DNA of 49,889 nucleotides from Bacillus methanolicus (GTDB lineage Bacteria; Bacillota; Bacilli; Bacillales; Cytobacillaceae): NCBI RefSeq assembly GCF_008764295.1, contig NZ_VTQX01000004.1, positions 110,153 through 160,041 on the forward strand, written 5' to 3'. Below, in pieces: positions 7,700 to 16,497 of this stretch (the stretch's first letter is position 1; the number at the start of each line of letters is the position of its first letter). The notes below the pieces were generated by a model. That model worked only from the letters and a program-made list of their open reading frames with translations. It was not told the DNA's origin and searched no databases. The translations under genes and the position numbers were made by a program.

Positions 7700-9772
7700 A
7701 TGGAACTTATGACAGATCAAAGGTTTAAGAGAACGCTAAAATATTTGCGAGCCCTACTCATTATCGGCTCAATCTTCCTAGCTTTTGCATTGATCGTTTA
7801 TGTGAGCATCCTTATTTATGCGAAAATTCTAGGTCCTCCTCCTTTGGCCGTTCCACAATCATCACTCTACTATTCTGATGATGGAACGATTATCGGAGAA
7901 AGCCATAGCGGACAAAAGCGATATTGGGTTGCGCTTGAGGATATAGCTCCAGAACTGGTCGACGCCACTTTAGCCATTGAAGATCGAAGTTTTTACCGAC
8001 ATCATGGCTTTGATTATAAACGAATTGCTGGAGCGGTAGTAGCGGATATTAAAGCGATGGCGAAAGTGCAAGGTGCAAGTACAATCAGTCAACAATATGC
8101 ACGCAATCTGTTTTTAGAGCATGAGAAAACCTGGAAAAGAAAGCTATTGGAAGCTTTTTATACGATTCGCATTGAGATGAATTATACGAAAAATGAAATA
8201 TTGGAGGGCTATTTAAATACAATCTATTACGGTGAAGGTGCCTACGGCATTCAAGCAGCTAGTCAGTTTTATTTTGGAAAAGATGCTGCCGATCTTAGTT
8301 TGGCGGAGGCAGCGATGCTAGCGGGAATTCCTAAGGGACCAAGCCTTTATAGCCCTCTAGCCTCCATGGAAAAAGCAACGTCTCGTCAACAGCTTGTTTT
8401 AAAAATGATGGCCAATAACGAACTGATCTCAGAGAAAGAAGCTGCTACTGCGTCACAAGCAAAGCTTGACATTATTGGCGAACATAGTCACTCCATCGGA
8501 AAAATTGCTCCCTACTTTCAGGACGCGGTTAAGAGTGCCTTGAAAAATGTTCTCCATTTAGATGAACGTACTATTGAATTGGGAGGCCTAAGAGTCTACA
8601 CAACACTCAATACAAAGCAACAGGAGGATGCAGAAAAAAATATTGATAAGTTAATTGCGACAGATTCCGAGATTCAAGTCGGGTTAGTAGCCATGAATCC
8701 CGCTAATGGCCATGTGAAGGCAATGGTTGGCGGTCGCGATTATGAGAACAGCCCTTTTAACCGGGCAACACAGGCGGTGAGACAACCCGGTTCGACGATG
8801 AAACCCTTTTTATACTATAAAGCGATTGAACAAGGGTTTACCCCGTCAACAACGATGCGCAGTGAAATTACAACTTTTAAATTTGATGACAATCGAGCAG
8901 ATTACACTCCGCACAATTACAATAATTTGTATGCAAACAAGGAAATTACGATGGCTCAGGCACTCGCTCTTTCTGACAACGTTTTTGCTGTAAAAACCCA
9001 TTTATTTTTAGGGGAAGATGCTTTAATCGATACTGCGAAAAGATTGGGGATTTCTACGAAATTACAGGACGTCCCATCATTGGCACTCGGCACTTCAGGA
9101 GTACGGGTCGTCGAGATGGCCAATGCGTATAGCCACTTTGCCAACGGTGGAAAAAAGGTTTCACCTGTGTTAATTACAAGAGTGGAGAACCATCGCGGCG
9201 ATGTTATTTATGAGCATAGTCCAGTTGATGAAGATGCATTGCGTCCGGACGCCGCCTTTGTTACGACCCATATGATGACAGGTATGTTCGATCGTAAATT
9301 AAATGGTTATACAAGTGTAACCGGCAATACTGTCATTAATGATATGACGAGAATCTATGCCGGCAAATCCGGTTCGACCAATACCGATAACTGGATGATC
9401 GGCTTTACTCCACAGCTTGTCACCGCTGTATGGACAGGCTATGATCAAGGAAAACCGATTGAAGTTGTCGCTGAAAAAAGCTATGCCAAGAACATTTGGA
9501 TTCATTTTATGGAAGATGCTCTTGCTGGAGAACCGGTCAAATCATTTAAAGCACCAAAAGGTACAGTCGGTGTCTATATTAATCCCGAAAATGGAAAATT
9601 AGCGACAAAAGACTGTCCTGTAAAACGGCTCACCTATTATGTAGCCGGAACGGAGCCTACCGAGTATTGCATAGACCATATTCTCGAAGATGAAGAGCTT
9701 CCTAAAAAAGAAAACTCTCCTGACCAGAAGGAAAAAGTACCATGGTATAAGAAAATTTTCATGTGGGGTTAA
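7700..9772 (+). CDS. pbpG: Class A penicillin-binding protein (PbpG type)
   Basis: About 690 residues. One N-terminal membrane helix (about residues 15-45) is followed by a family-51 glycosyltransferase domain (EDRSFYRHHGFDYKRI, GASTISQQYARNL) and a penicillin-binding transpeptidase domain with RQPGSTMKPF (active-site serine), SDN in LSDNVFAVK and the KSGST motif. It polymerises and cross-links peptidoglycan outside the membrane. Start placed at the ATG nine bases after AAGGGGGG; an ATG 21 bases earlier lies upstream of that ribosome site. By position between speE and ywhD it corresponds to B. subtilis PbpG (YwhE), which works in spore peptidoglycan synthesis. A perfect palindrome ends the transcription unit. 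Confidence 0.93.
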   Translation: MELMTDQRFKRTLKYLRALLIIGSIFLAFALIVYVSILIYAKILGPPPLAVPQSSLYYSDDGTIIGESHSGQKRYWVALEDIAPELVDATLAIEDRSFYRHHGFDYKRIAGAVVADIKAMAKVQGASTISQQYARNLFLEHEKTWKRKLLEAFYTIRIEMNYTKNEILEGYLNTIYYGEGAYGIQAASQFYFGKDAADLSLAEAAMLAGIPKGPSLYSPLASMEKATSRQQLVLKMMANNELISEKEAATASQAKLDIIGEHSHSIGKIAPYFQDAVKSALKNVLHLDERTIELGGLRVYTTLNTKQQEDAEKNIDKLIATDSEIQVGLVAMNPANGHVKAMVGGRDYENSPFNRATQAVRQPGSTMKPFLYYKAIEQGFTPSTTMRSEITTFKFDDNRADYTPHNYNNLYANKEITMAQALALSDNVFAVKTHLFLGEDALIDTAKRLGISTKLQDVPSLALGTSGVRVVEMANAYSHFANGGKKVSPVLITRVENHRGDVIYEHSPVDEDALRPDAAFVTTHMMTGMFDRKLNGYTSVTGNTVINDMTRIYAGKSGSTNTDNWMIGFTPQLVTAVWTGYDQGKPIEVVAEKSYAKNIWIHFMEDALAGEPVKSFKAPKGTVGVYINPENGKLATKDCPVKRLTYYVAGTEPTEYCIDHILEDEELPKKENSPDQKEKVPWYKKIFMWG

Positions 9773-10212
9773 GTGAGTGCTGAAATGAATGGGGTACCTT
9801 TTGCCTCCTACAGTTGAATAAGTGGATTCGAACTGGAGGTCAAATGAACCGTTATGCTTGACCTTATGGAGACTGCCATCCTTTGAATAAAGTTAGAAAA
9901 GCCTCGAACCTATTTAAATAGGTTCGAGGCTTTTCTTGTCCTAGTTTTATAGCGTGCTTCGCTGACCATAGTGTACTTCCTTTATGAAAAAACAGCAAGT
10001 CCTCTTTAAAAAATTCAGAAAACCGTCACATTTTAGACACAATTTCAATAAAGTCGATCCTGTTTCTCTTAAATTGACTTCTCAATTAATCTTTTTTATC
10101 CAGCCCAAAGTGACGCAAAGGCAAAAATAATAGCTACGATTATAGAAAGTACTTGACGCATTGCCGGGCGAAACTTTAGAAGGAGCAGGGTGACGCTATA
10201 CAACAAGAAAAC
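9773..10212. other. Intergenic region pbpG / ywhD
   Basis: About 440 bases that contain the bidirectional terminator at 9895-9936 and otherwise little. On the minus strand, 10098-10221 could encode a 40-residue peptide starting at TTG with two hydrophobic stretches (core VLSIIVAIIFAFASLWAG), but the only ribosome-like sequence is part of the ywhD terminator stem. I therefore leave it unannotated as a gene. Confidence 0.4.
9895..9936. terminator. Perfect bidirectional terminator
   Basis: A 42-bp perfect palindrome with a GC-rich core GCCTCGAACCTA, flanked by AAAA on one side and TTTT on the other, so it can stop transcription in both directions. It follows the penicillin-binding protein gene. 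Confidence 0.92.
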
Positions 10213-10229
10213 GGCGGGTATCAACCGCC
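10213..10229 (-). terminator. Terminator after ywhD
   Basis: GGCGG (10213-10217) pairs with CCGCC (10225-10229) directly at the ywhD stop codon, followed on the minus strand by GTTTTCTTG. The stem is short but GC-only. Confidence 0.6.
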
Positions 10230-10735
10230 TATACGATTAAATCATCCTTCAACTGTTGGGATGACCTCGCCCACATTTCTTCACTATGTGACTTTAAAAA
10301 GTCAGCTAAAACCCGTTTCGATTTCTCATCCATATGCTCCACAATAATATGGCGCTTTAACGATTTATCCATCCGATTGACATGTTCAGGAAGGGATTTA
10401 TACCCTCTGCGAATTTCTTGGTCAACAGTCATTTCACAAGCTGTAACTCCTGCATAATAAGGACCCTCTTCATTGCGGTCGATGGTAACCCAAACTAACC
10501 AGTAAGGCTTTCCATTCGGGACTTCCTCTTTATTTTTTAAAAATTTAATTCGCTTCTCTACTGCACTACGGGCATGCAATGCACCAATATCGACGACTGC
10601 TTCTCCTGCCTCAACGTCAATAATAACTGGTGAAATATTATCTAAACTTAAAGTTCCAACACCATACCCTTTATGGCCATCCATCGGATCGCTTTTAATA
10701 ATATTAAAACCAACCTTTTTTTTCTTCTCAGTCAT
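10229..10735 (-). CDS. ywhD: YwhD family protein of unknown function
   Basis: 168 residues, the typical length of the YwhD family, with the family-specific segments FNIIKSDPMDGHKGYG and YAGVTACEMTVD. Soluble, with no catalytic motif I recognise. It lies directly downstream of the M50 protease gene ywhC in the same direction, an arrangement conserved in Bacillus, so the two may be cotranscribed. Start has GGGAGGAATTCCG before ATG. Function not known. Confidence 0.92.
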   Translation of the reverse strand: MTEKKKKVGFNIIKSDPMDGHKGYGVGTLSLDNISPVIIDVEAGEAVVDIGALHARSAVEKRIKFLKNKEEVPNGKPYWLVWVTIDRNEEGPYYAGVTACEMTVDQEIRRGYKSLPEHVNRMDKSLKRHIIVEHMDEKSKRVLADFLKSHSEEMWARSSQQLKDDLIV

Positions 10736-10757
10736 CGGAATTCCTCCCTTTCAAGCA

Positions 10758-11414
10758 TTATGTTAATAAGTAATAGAAAAAGTCATTTAGGCCTCCGACA
10801 ATCGCCGGGTAAAAAGTATTTAAAATAGGATGAATCGTATATTGATCCAACGGGGTAATGACTAAAATTAAAAAAATAATCGATCCGTATTGTTCGAACT
10901 GCGTCAGCTTCGGTCGAACGGTCGCAGGTACTAAATCCTCAATAATACGATAACCGTCGAGGGGCGGGAACGGCAGTAAGTTAAAAACAAATAAGAGCAA
11001 ATTTAACTTAATAAACATATCAAGAAACTCTGACACATAAATAGGAGCTTCTACAGCAAGTCCTGTTCCCACTAGGACATACCAAATAATAAAGCCGATA
11101 CAGCCCATAACCAAATTGCTCAACGGCCCTGCAACTGAAACCATAATACTCGCTAGCCGGGGCCTTTTGAAAAAGAAGCGGTTCACAGGGACAGGTCTTG
11201 CCCAGCCAAATCCGGCAATAAAAATGAGGATCGTTCCAATTGGGTCAAGATGATGAATGGGATTTAATGTTAATCTCCCTTGATTTTTCGCTGTAGGATC
11301 ACCAAAACGATATGCTACATAGGCATGGGCAAATTCATGTACCGTAAATGCAACCATTAAGGTGATCACCACATACGGAATTTGATTTATGGGAAATGCT
11401 AAAAATTGTTCCAA
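10758..11414 (-). CDS. ywhC: Site-2-type membrane metalloprotease (M50 family) YwhC
   Basis: 218 residues. The zinc site is visible as HEFAH (about residues 26-30) in the first helix, with the third ligand in NLLPFPPLDG near residue 150; NPIHHLDPIG is the family's conserved loop. About five or six membrane helices and no PDZ domain put it in the minimal M50B group, which carries out intramembrane proteolysis of unidentified substrates. Translation starts at TTG with GGAGGAG eight bases upstream; no ATG is available nearby. It heads the ywhC-ywhD unit. Confidence 0.93.
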   Translation of the reverse strand: MEQFLAFPINQIPYVVITLMVAFTVHEFAHAYVAYRFGDPTAKNQGRLTLNPIHHLDPIGTILIFIAGFGWARPVPVNRFFFKRPRLASIMVSVAGPLSNLVMGCIGFIIWYVLVGTGLAVEAPIYVSEFLDMFIKLNLLLFVFNLLPFPPLDGYRIIEDLVPATVRPKLTQFEQYGSIIFLILVITPLDQYTIHPILNTFYPAIVGGLNDFFYYLLT

Positions 11415-11658
11415 CCGTAAAACTCCTCCATATCCATTTTATCTATTCGATCTCTTCTCTACACTTGTTTTAAGATATGTTAAAGTCGCCACACATCTAG
11501 TTATTGGCCACTTATAAACCAAAGAATTCATTCCCATTTAAAGTATACATGATTCTTTTCAGAAAGGGAAAAGAGGAAGTTTCACAGCTGCCCCTTGCAT
11601 ATCCACTGAAAATATGGAACACTACTTGTGATTGAATTACATAAGAGGAGGAATGATC

Positions 11659-11844
11659 ATGCCATACGTAACAGTGAAAATGCTTGAAGGTCGTACTGAG
11701 GAACAAAAAAAAGCGTTAGTGGAAAAGGTCACTGAGGCGGTAAAGGAAACAACAGGAGCTAAACAGGAAAGCATCGTTGTCTTTATTGAAGAAATGTCCA
11801 AAAATCATTATGCCGTAGCCGGAAAACGTTTAAGCGATCAATAA
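11659..11844 (+). CDS. ywhB: 4-oxalocrotonate tautomerase family protein
   Basis: 61 residues, the minimal tautomerase size. The ATG is followed immediately by CCA, so removal of the initiator methionine exposes the catalytic Pro1; Arg11 (in LEGR) and a downstream Arg are present. GAGGAGG lies seven bases before this ATG, which rules out the longer upstream frame. Family members catalyse enol-keto tautomerisation as hexamers; the physiological role of Bacillus YwhB is unclear. Divergent from ywhC. Confidence 0.93.
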   Translation: MPYVTVKMLEGRTEEQKKALVEKVTEAVKETTGAKQESIVVFIEEMSKNHYAVAGKRLSDQ

Positions 11845-11996
11845 TACCCGATTACGATGATGGGCATGGCTATATGTCGATGTTGTTTTTGATTCATCCT
11901 TTTCGTATCATGAAAAGCGTGCGAAACTCTGGTTGCACACGAGATGGACTAAAAGCATTGTATCAACCATTCTGTTTAACAACGTCAACAGATTAT

Positions 11997-12032
11997 AAAT
12001 ACTGCACCTTTTAAGGTCAAGGTGCAGTATTT
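11997..12032. terminator. Bidirectional terminator between ywhB and the catabolic operon
   Basis: AAATACTGCACCTT (11997-12010) pairs perfectly with AAGGTGCAGTATTT (12019-12032) across eight bases, with T or A runs on either side. It serves the convergent ywhB gene and the last gene of the minus-strand operon. Confidence 0.88.
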
Positions 12033-12085
12033 TATGTAACATACTAGATATACACTAAAAACTTAACATCGTGCCATTTGCACTC

Positions 12086-13039
12086 TCACACAAGTTTCAG
12101 TTCGTTGACAACGTTTTTCAATGTTTCACCATTTACTAATCGATAAACATTTTCCACAGACATTTCACTTGTTAATTGCACTGCCTCGTTGGTGTATGCT
12201 CCAATATGAGGAGTTGTTACAAGGTTCTCTAAGCCCATTAACTGTGAAGAGACAGGAGGCCCCTGTTCGAAAACATCCAGTCCACAACCTCTAATTTTCC
12301 TTGCTAATAATGCTTCGTATAGAGCCTTTTCATCGATAATTCCACCTCGAGCTGTATTAATCAGGATAGCGTTTGGTTTCATTAATGAAAATTCATCTTC
12401 GCCGATCATTGCTTTTGTATACTGATTTAGCGGAACATGCAAAGAAATATAATCGGAGGTTTGCAATAGCTCTTTTAAAGACACCCGTTCGATACTAAGT
12501 GCCACTTCCTCTTGTGATGGCGGTGAAACATCGTATCCAAGGACATGCATATTGAATCCTTTTCCCCTTTTTACAACACCTCTACCGATGGCTCCCAAAC
12601 CGATCACACCAAGAGTTTTCCCCCAAACGGATACTCCGTCAAACCTTCCCCAGCCACCTCTCTTTACTAAATGATTCGCTTCAGGTATCGCTCTGGCAAC
12701 ACTTAGCATCAACCCAAATGCCAGATCGGCTACTGCATCATTGTTCGTTCCAGGTGCATTTGTTACTGCAATCCCTCTTGCACTAGCTGCTTCTATGTCT
12801 ATATTATCAACTCCTACGCCGTGCTTAGCAATTAACTTTAATTGATTAGCATATTGAAGTAAATCTTCATCTGCCGCCTCAAGTCCTATTATCCAAGCAT
12901 CCGCATTCTTGATCTCTTCCACCATTTGTTCTCTCGAGTATGGAATGAGCTTCACAACTTCGCAGCCCTTTTCTTCCATTCTTTTTATCAATCCATTATG
13001 AAATTTCCCAAAGCTTGGCGTTGTTATTATAACCTTCAT
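12086..13039 (-). CDS. D-2-hydroxyacid dehydrogenase (phosphoglycerate dehydrogenase-like)
   Basis: 317 residues. NAD-binding fingerprint GVIGLGAIGRGVV, catalytic Arg in TARGGIIDE, Glu in GLDVFEQGP and His in TPHIGAYT are all present. The length is that of glyoxylate/hydroxypyruvate reductases and short PGDHs without the ACT domain of biosynthetic SerA. As the last gene of the ten-gene catabolic operon it probably reduces or oxidises a 2-keto or 2-hydroxy acid arising from the aldolases (glyoxylate, hydroxypyruvate or tartronate semialdehyde are possibilities). The exact substrate is inferred only from context. Confidence 0.88.
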   Translation of the reverse strand: MKVIITTPSFGKFHNGLIKRMEEKGCEVVKLIPYSREQMVEEIKNADAWIIGLEAADEDLLQYANQLKLIAKHGVGVDNIDIEAASARGIAVTNAPGTNNDAVADLAFGLMLSVARAIPEANHLVKRGGWGRFDGVSVWGKTLGVIGLGAIGRGVVKRGKGFNMHVLGYDVSPPSQEEVALSIERVSLKELLQTSDYISLHVPLNQYTKAMIGEDEFSLMKPNAILINTARGGIIDEKALYEALLARKIRGCGLDVFEQGPPVSSQLMGLENLVTTPHIGAYTNEAVQLTSEMSVENVYRLVNGETLKNVVNELKLV

Positions 13040-13059
13040 TTTTTACACTTCCTTTATGC

Positions 13060-14226
13060 TTAGTTGAGAAGTTTTTTATAAATATTCTCCATATCGGCAA
13101 TCGTTAATGTTTTCGGATTGTTATTTAACAGTCTTGTTACTTTTGATGCAGCGACAGCCAAATCGGCTACATCCGAACTTTTGACACCAAACGCTTTTAA
13201 ATCTTGGGGAATATTTAATGTTTGCGTCCAATTTTCTATCTGTTCAATTAATCGTTCTGCTGCATCATGATTGCTCACGTTGCCATCCTCAATGACATGA
13301 ATTTCTTTTGCTATTATGGCCATTCTTTCTTCAATATGATCTAAATTAAATCGCGTTACATGTGGAAGCAACATTGAATTTGCCTCCCCGTGAGGAATGT
13401 GAAACTTACCTCCTAGCGGATAGGCTAATGCATGGACCGCCGCAGTGCCAGCGCTTGTTAAGGCCATCCCCCCATAAGTGGAGCCAAGTAGCATGTCGTG
13501 ACGCGCGGCAATATTGTCTCCATTCTCATACGCTTCAATGATGCTACGAGCAATCAACCTCATTGATTGCATGGCAAACATGTCACTTATTGGGTTCGCT
13601 TTATTGGATATAAAAGATTCGAAGGAATGTGTAAAGGCATCCATTCCTGTGGCTGCCGTAATACTCGGTGGCAAGGACAAAGTAAGAATCGGATCTAAAA
13701 TAACGAGGGAAGGAAGCAAATGCCTGCTGACAACGCCTTCTTTTAATTCCTCATCAGGGAGAGTCACGATCGCGTTAGGAGTTACTTCTGAACCAGTACC
13801 AGACGTCGTTGGAATTAAGATCACTGGAATTCCCTCTTGTTTCACTTTATCTGTCCCTACCATGCTTCTTAACGGCAGAGCATTTGTACTCATAACAGAT
13901 AATAGCTTTGTTGCATCAAGTACACTTCCTCCTCCTAATCCAATTAAAACATCGTATTTCTGCCCTGCCATTTTTCCGTATAGCTCTTCAATATGACGAA
14001 CAGTTGGTTCAGGTTCAACTTCCGCTAAGATGTCATATGATATCCCTGCTTTCTCCAACTGCTCGGTAATCATATCATTAAAAGAATTCTCTTTAAAAAA
14101 TGGAGTTGATACTAGTAAGACATTCTTTATCTCACCAAAAATTGATAAATGTTCATGTAGCTGCTTTAATGAATGTGGCCCAGCTACGATTCTTCCTGCT
14201 GTTTGAAATGAATAAAGGCTATTCAC
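13060..14226 (-). CDS. Iron-containing alcohol dehydrogenase
   Basis: 388 residues of the type III (iron-dependent) family. The NAD-binding GLGGGSVLDATK and the metal-ligand motifs GMDAFTHSFE and HALAYPLGGKFHIPHGEAN are intact. Such enzymes interconvert short aldehydes and alcohols, or 4-hydroxybutyrate-type acids and their semialdehydes. GTG start with AAGGAG nine bases upstream. In the operon it sits between an aldolase and a 2-hydroxyacid dehydrogenase, which suggests it handles an aldehyde product or oxidises a hydroxylated substrate. Substrate unknown. Confidence 0.92.
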   Translation of the reverse strand: MNSLYSFQTAGRIVAGPHSLKQLHEHLSIFGEIKNVLLVSTPFFKENSFNDMITEQLEKAGISYDILAEVEPEPTVRHIEELYGKMAGQKYDVLIGLGGGSVLDATKLLSVMSTNALPLRSMVGTDKVKQEGIPVILIPTTSGTGSEVTPNAIVTLPDEELKEGVVSRHLLPSLVILDPILTLSLPPSITAATGMDAFTHSFESFISNKANPISDMFAMQSMRLIARSIIEAYENGDNIAARHDMLLGSTYGGMALTSAGTAAVHALAYPLGGKFHIPHGEANSMLLPHVTRFNLDHIEERMAIIAKEIHVIEDGNVSNHDAAERLIEQIENWTQTLNIPQDLKAFGVKSSDVADLAVAASKVTRLLNNNPKTLTIADMENIYKKLLN

Positions 14227-14246
14227 TTTTCGACACTCCTTCTATA

Positions 14247-15122
14247 TTAATTGTACTCATTCATGATCTTGATTAGCTTATTTTTCACTTCCTCTGATAC
14301 GCGTTCAACAGGATATCTCGGTGGTCCAGCTGAAACACCTAGCAGTTCCATCGCTGCTTTGAATACTGCCGGAGTGCTTGCCATATTGGAAGCATCACGA
14401 ATGGATCTTAATTTCTCCTGAGCCTGTCTTGCCTTAGAAAGCTCCCCATTCTTCCAGTTTTCATAAATGGACACAACAAGCTTTGGATACATATTTGAAG
14501 TAGCGGCAATTGCCCCTTTTCCTCCTGCCAATAAAGTCCACAATATTAATGAATCAGCACCTGAATACACAGCAAAATCATCTTCAGTTACTTCTATAAA
14601 TTTGAGAATTTGATCAAAATTCCCCGTACTATCCTTAATTCCAACAATATTGCTAATCTTACTTAACTTCGCTACCGTTTCTGGCAAAAGCGTGTTATTC
14701 GTTCTGCCAGGCATATGATAAATAATGATTGGCAATGCTGTTGCTGCAGCGATTCTTTTATAATGATTGAGTAACTCCTCTTGACTAATGGTCATCAAAT
14801 AAGGGGTTAGAACTGACACGCTGTCTACCCCCACCTTCTCCATCCTCTGCGTCAATTCAATGGCCTCGCGCGTGTTTATTGCCCCAGTACCGGCACACAC
14901 TGGAATTCTTCCGTTTACTTCATCTACCACAATTTTGGCAAATGCGACCTTCTCGTCACTGCTCATACTAAAGAATTCACCGTTTGTTCCGAGAATAAAT
15001 AGACCATGTACTCCCTCATTAATAAGTCGATTTACTTGCTTTCTTGTTGCTCCTTCATCCATTTTTTGATGTTCATCAAAGGGAGTGAGCATAGCAGTAA
15101 TAATTCCTTCCATTATTGTCAC
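14247..15122 (-). CDS. DapA-family aldolase/lyase, paralogue 1
   Basis: About 290 residues with the dihydrodipicolinate synthase/N-acetylneuraminate lyase fold: Schiff-base Lys near residue 163 in GIKDSTGNF, Tyr near 135 in IIYHMPGR. The substrate loop reads GTNGEF instead of the GTTGE of true DHDPS, so lysine biosynthesis is unlikely. The motif resembles 4-hydroxy-2-oxoglutarate-type aldolases, which release pyruvate plus glyoxylate. The start is either the GTG at 15122 (three bases after AAGGAG) or the ATG three codons later. A second paralogue lies at 19697-20587 in the same operon. Confidence 0.88.
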   Translation of the reverse strand: MTIMEGIITAMLTPFDEHQKMDEGATRKQVNRLINEGVHGLFILGTNGEFFSMSSDEKVAFAKIVVDEVNGRIPVCAGTGAINTREAIELTQRMEKVGVDSVSVLTPYLMTISQEELLNHYKRIAAATALPIIIYHMPGRTNNTLLPETVAKLSKISNIVGIKDSTGNFDQILKFIEVTEDDFAVYSGADSLILWTLLAGGKGAIAATSNMYPKLVVSIYENWKNGELSKARQAQEKLRSIRDASNMASTPAVFKAAMELLGVSAGPPRYPVERVSEEVKNKLIKIMNEYN

Positions 15123-15141
15123 ATTCTCCTTTCTGTAAAGC

Positions 15142-16497
15142 CTAAATAAATTGATTAATACAGATTAATAGAATTGATGAAATGCAAATCCATAATAGGA
15201 CATAGACTCCATTGTTTTTGCCTATTTCGTAAGATGAAAGCTGCGGCAATAGACCGCTTATTAAAATGTTGGCTCCGCTAAAGGGACTGCCTTGCATCCC
15301 TGCAACAAATCCTACGAGTAGCGCACTCGAAAATACGGCTTCGTCCATTCCGAAAAGCTCCGGATTAATTAGCTTCGCTGCGAAGATCATGCCGATAAAC
15401 TGATGAACGCCGACAGAGGACAACGCTAGAATAAACAGCATTGTAGCTGGAATATAAAAATAGACCGCCCCTTCCACCCCAATCCATGGAAGATGTTGCA
15501 TGACGACATGATCTATACCGGTTACTTCAAGCGTATGAATAAACAAACTTGCACTAATGATGATGGCGTACAATCCAAATGAACGAGGATTTTCTTTGAA
15601 AATTCTAACTATTAATCCTTCATACCAGCCTTTTGCGTCCTTCAGGCAAACACTCCAAATAAATGTGAATGGGAGCACGCTGACTACAATCGTTTCCATA
15701 ATGCCAAAATGAAACAACCATTCAACCAAAAACAGAAATAAAAAATATCCGCATAAAGGGGCAAACACAAGTATTAATCGACGCTTATTCAGATTCCCAT
15801 CGTACTCCACAGACTTCTCCGCTGCATCCTCAAAACGCATTTTTCTCTTTGCCATATAATAAGAAAGCCATAAGCCAACAACGACTAATACGAGATTAAT
15901 TGGCAAAATCGTGATCCATTTCGTTCCCGTCAAATCTATTGCCATCGCAATTGCTGCTCCAACCGGAGTGATCATCATGGCAATTCCAAAAGAACGTCCA
16001 ATTAACTCAGCTGTGATAGCTTGTCTATCTTTCTGTTGCTCCTTGTGAATAAAAATCACTTTTGCAATCGGAATCGCTGCTAAGTTGATCAAGTTCGCCA
16101 AGAAAAAACTAAAATAATGAGCGAGCTTATAAGCAGGTGCTTTTTTATTCAGCATGGCAACGAGCACTTTCAAATCCTTGACAAATTCACCTGCAGGATA
16201 GGAAATAAGAGGAATCAAACTAATAAAAAGAATGAGCTTTAATAAATCTGCAAATCCCGCCATCATGTGTAATATCGATTCACCATTTAGCATCACCACA
16301 AAAATTGAACATACAATTAACAGTGTTGAAACTAAAAAATAAAACTTTCCAGAGCCTATAAAAGCGGTGAAAAAAAGGAATAGTGATACGTATGTTAAGG
16401 ACGTCCACAAAAAATCCACCGGATAAACTGTATAGGCCAAATACATGATAAAAGCGGCAGTGAAAGCGAGTCCTCTTATAGCAAATAAATTACGCAT
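15142..16497 (-). CDS. Unclassified polytopic membrane transporter
   Basis: 451 residues with roughly 11-12 hydrophobic helices. Two glycine/serine-rich re-entrant-like segments are notable: MMITPVGAAIAMAI (about residues 175-190) and GFVAGMQGSPFSGANILISG (about 405-425). This paired layout recalls the ion-transporter superfamily (DctM, CitM, ArsB), but I do not recognise the family. The start overlaps the tctA stop by eight bases, so the two are translationally coupled. It is therefore likely to move the same substrate as the tripartite system, or to export a product. Function inferred from context only. Confidence 0.6.
   Translation of the reverse strand: MRNLFAIRGLAFTAAFIMYLAYTVYPVDFLWTSLTYVSLFLFFTAFIGSGKFYFLVSTLLIVCSIFVVMLNGESILHMMAGFADLLKLILFISLIPLISYPAGEFVKDLKVLVAMLNKKAPAYKLAHYFSFFLANLINLAAIPIAKVIFIHKEQQKDRQAITAELIGRSFGIAMMITPVGAAIAMAIDLTGTKWITILPINLVLVVVGLWLSYYMAKRKMRFEDAAEKSVEYDGNLNKRRLILVFAPLCGYFLFLFLVEWLFHFGIMETIVVSVLPFTFIWSVCLKDAKGWYEGLIVRIFKENPRSFGLYAIIISASLFIHTLEVTGIDHVVMQHLPWIGVEGAVYFYIPATMLFILALSSVGVHQFIGMIFAAKLINPELFGMDEAVFSSALLVGFVAGMQGSPFSGANILISGLLPQLSSYEIGKNNGVYVLLWICISSILLICINQFI

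Noticed and set aside
10098..10221. 40-residue two-helix membrane peptide after ywhD
   Set aside because: The TTG start and its supposed ribosome site form part of the ywhD terminator stem; left as a note only.
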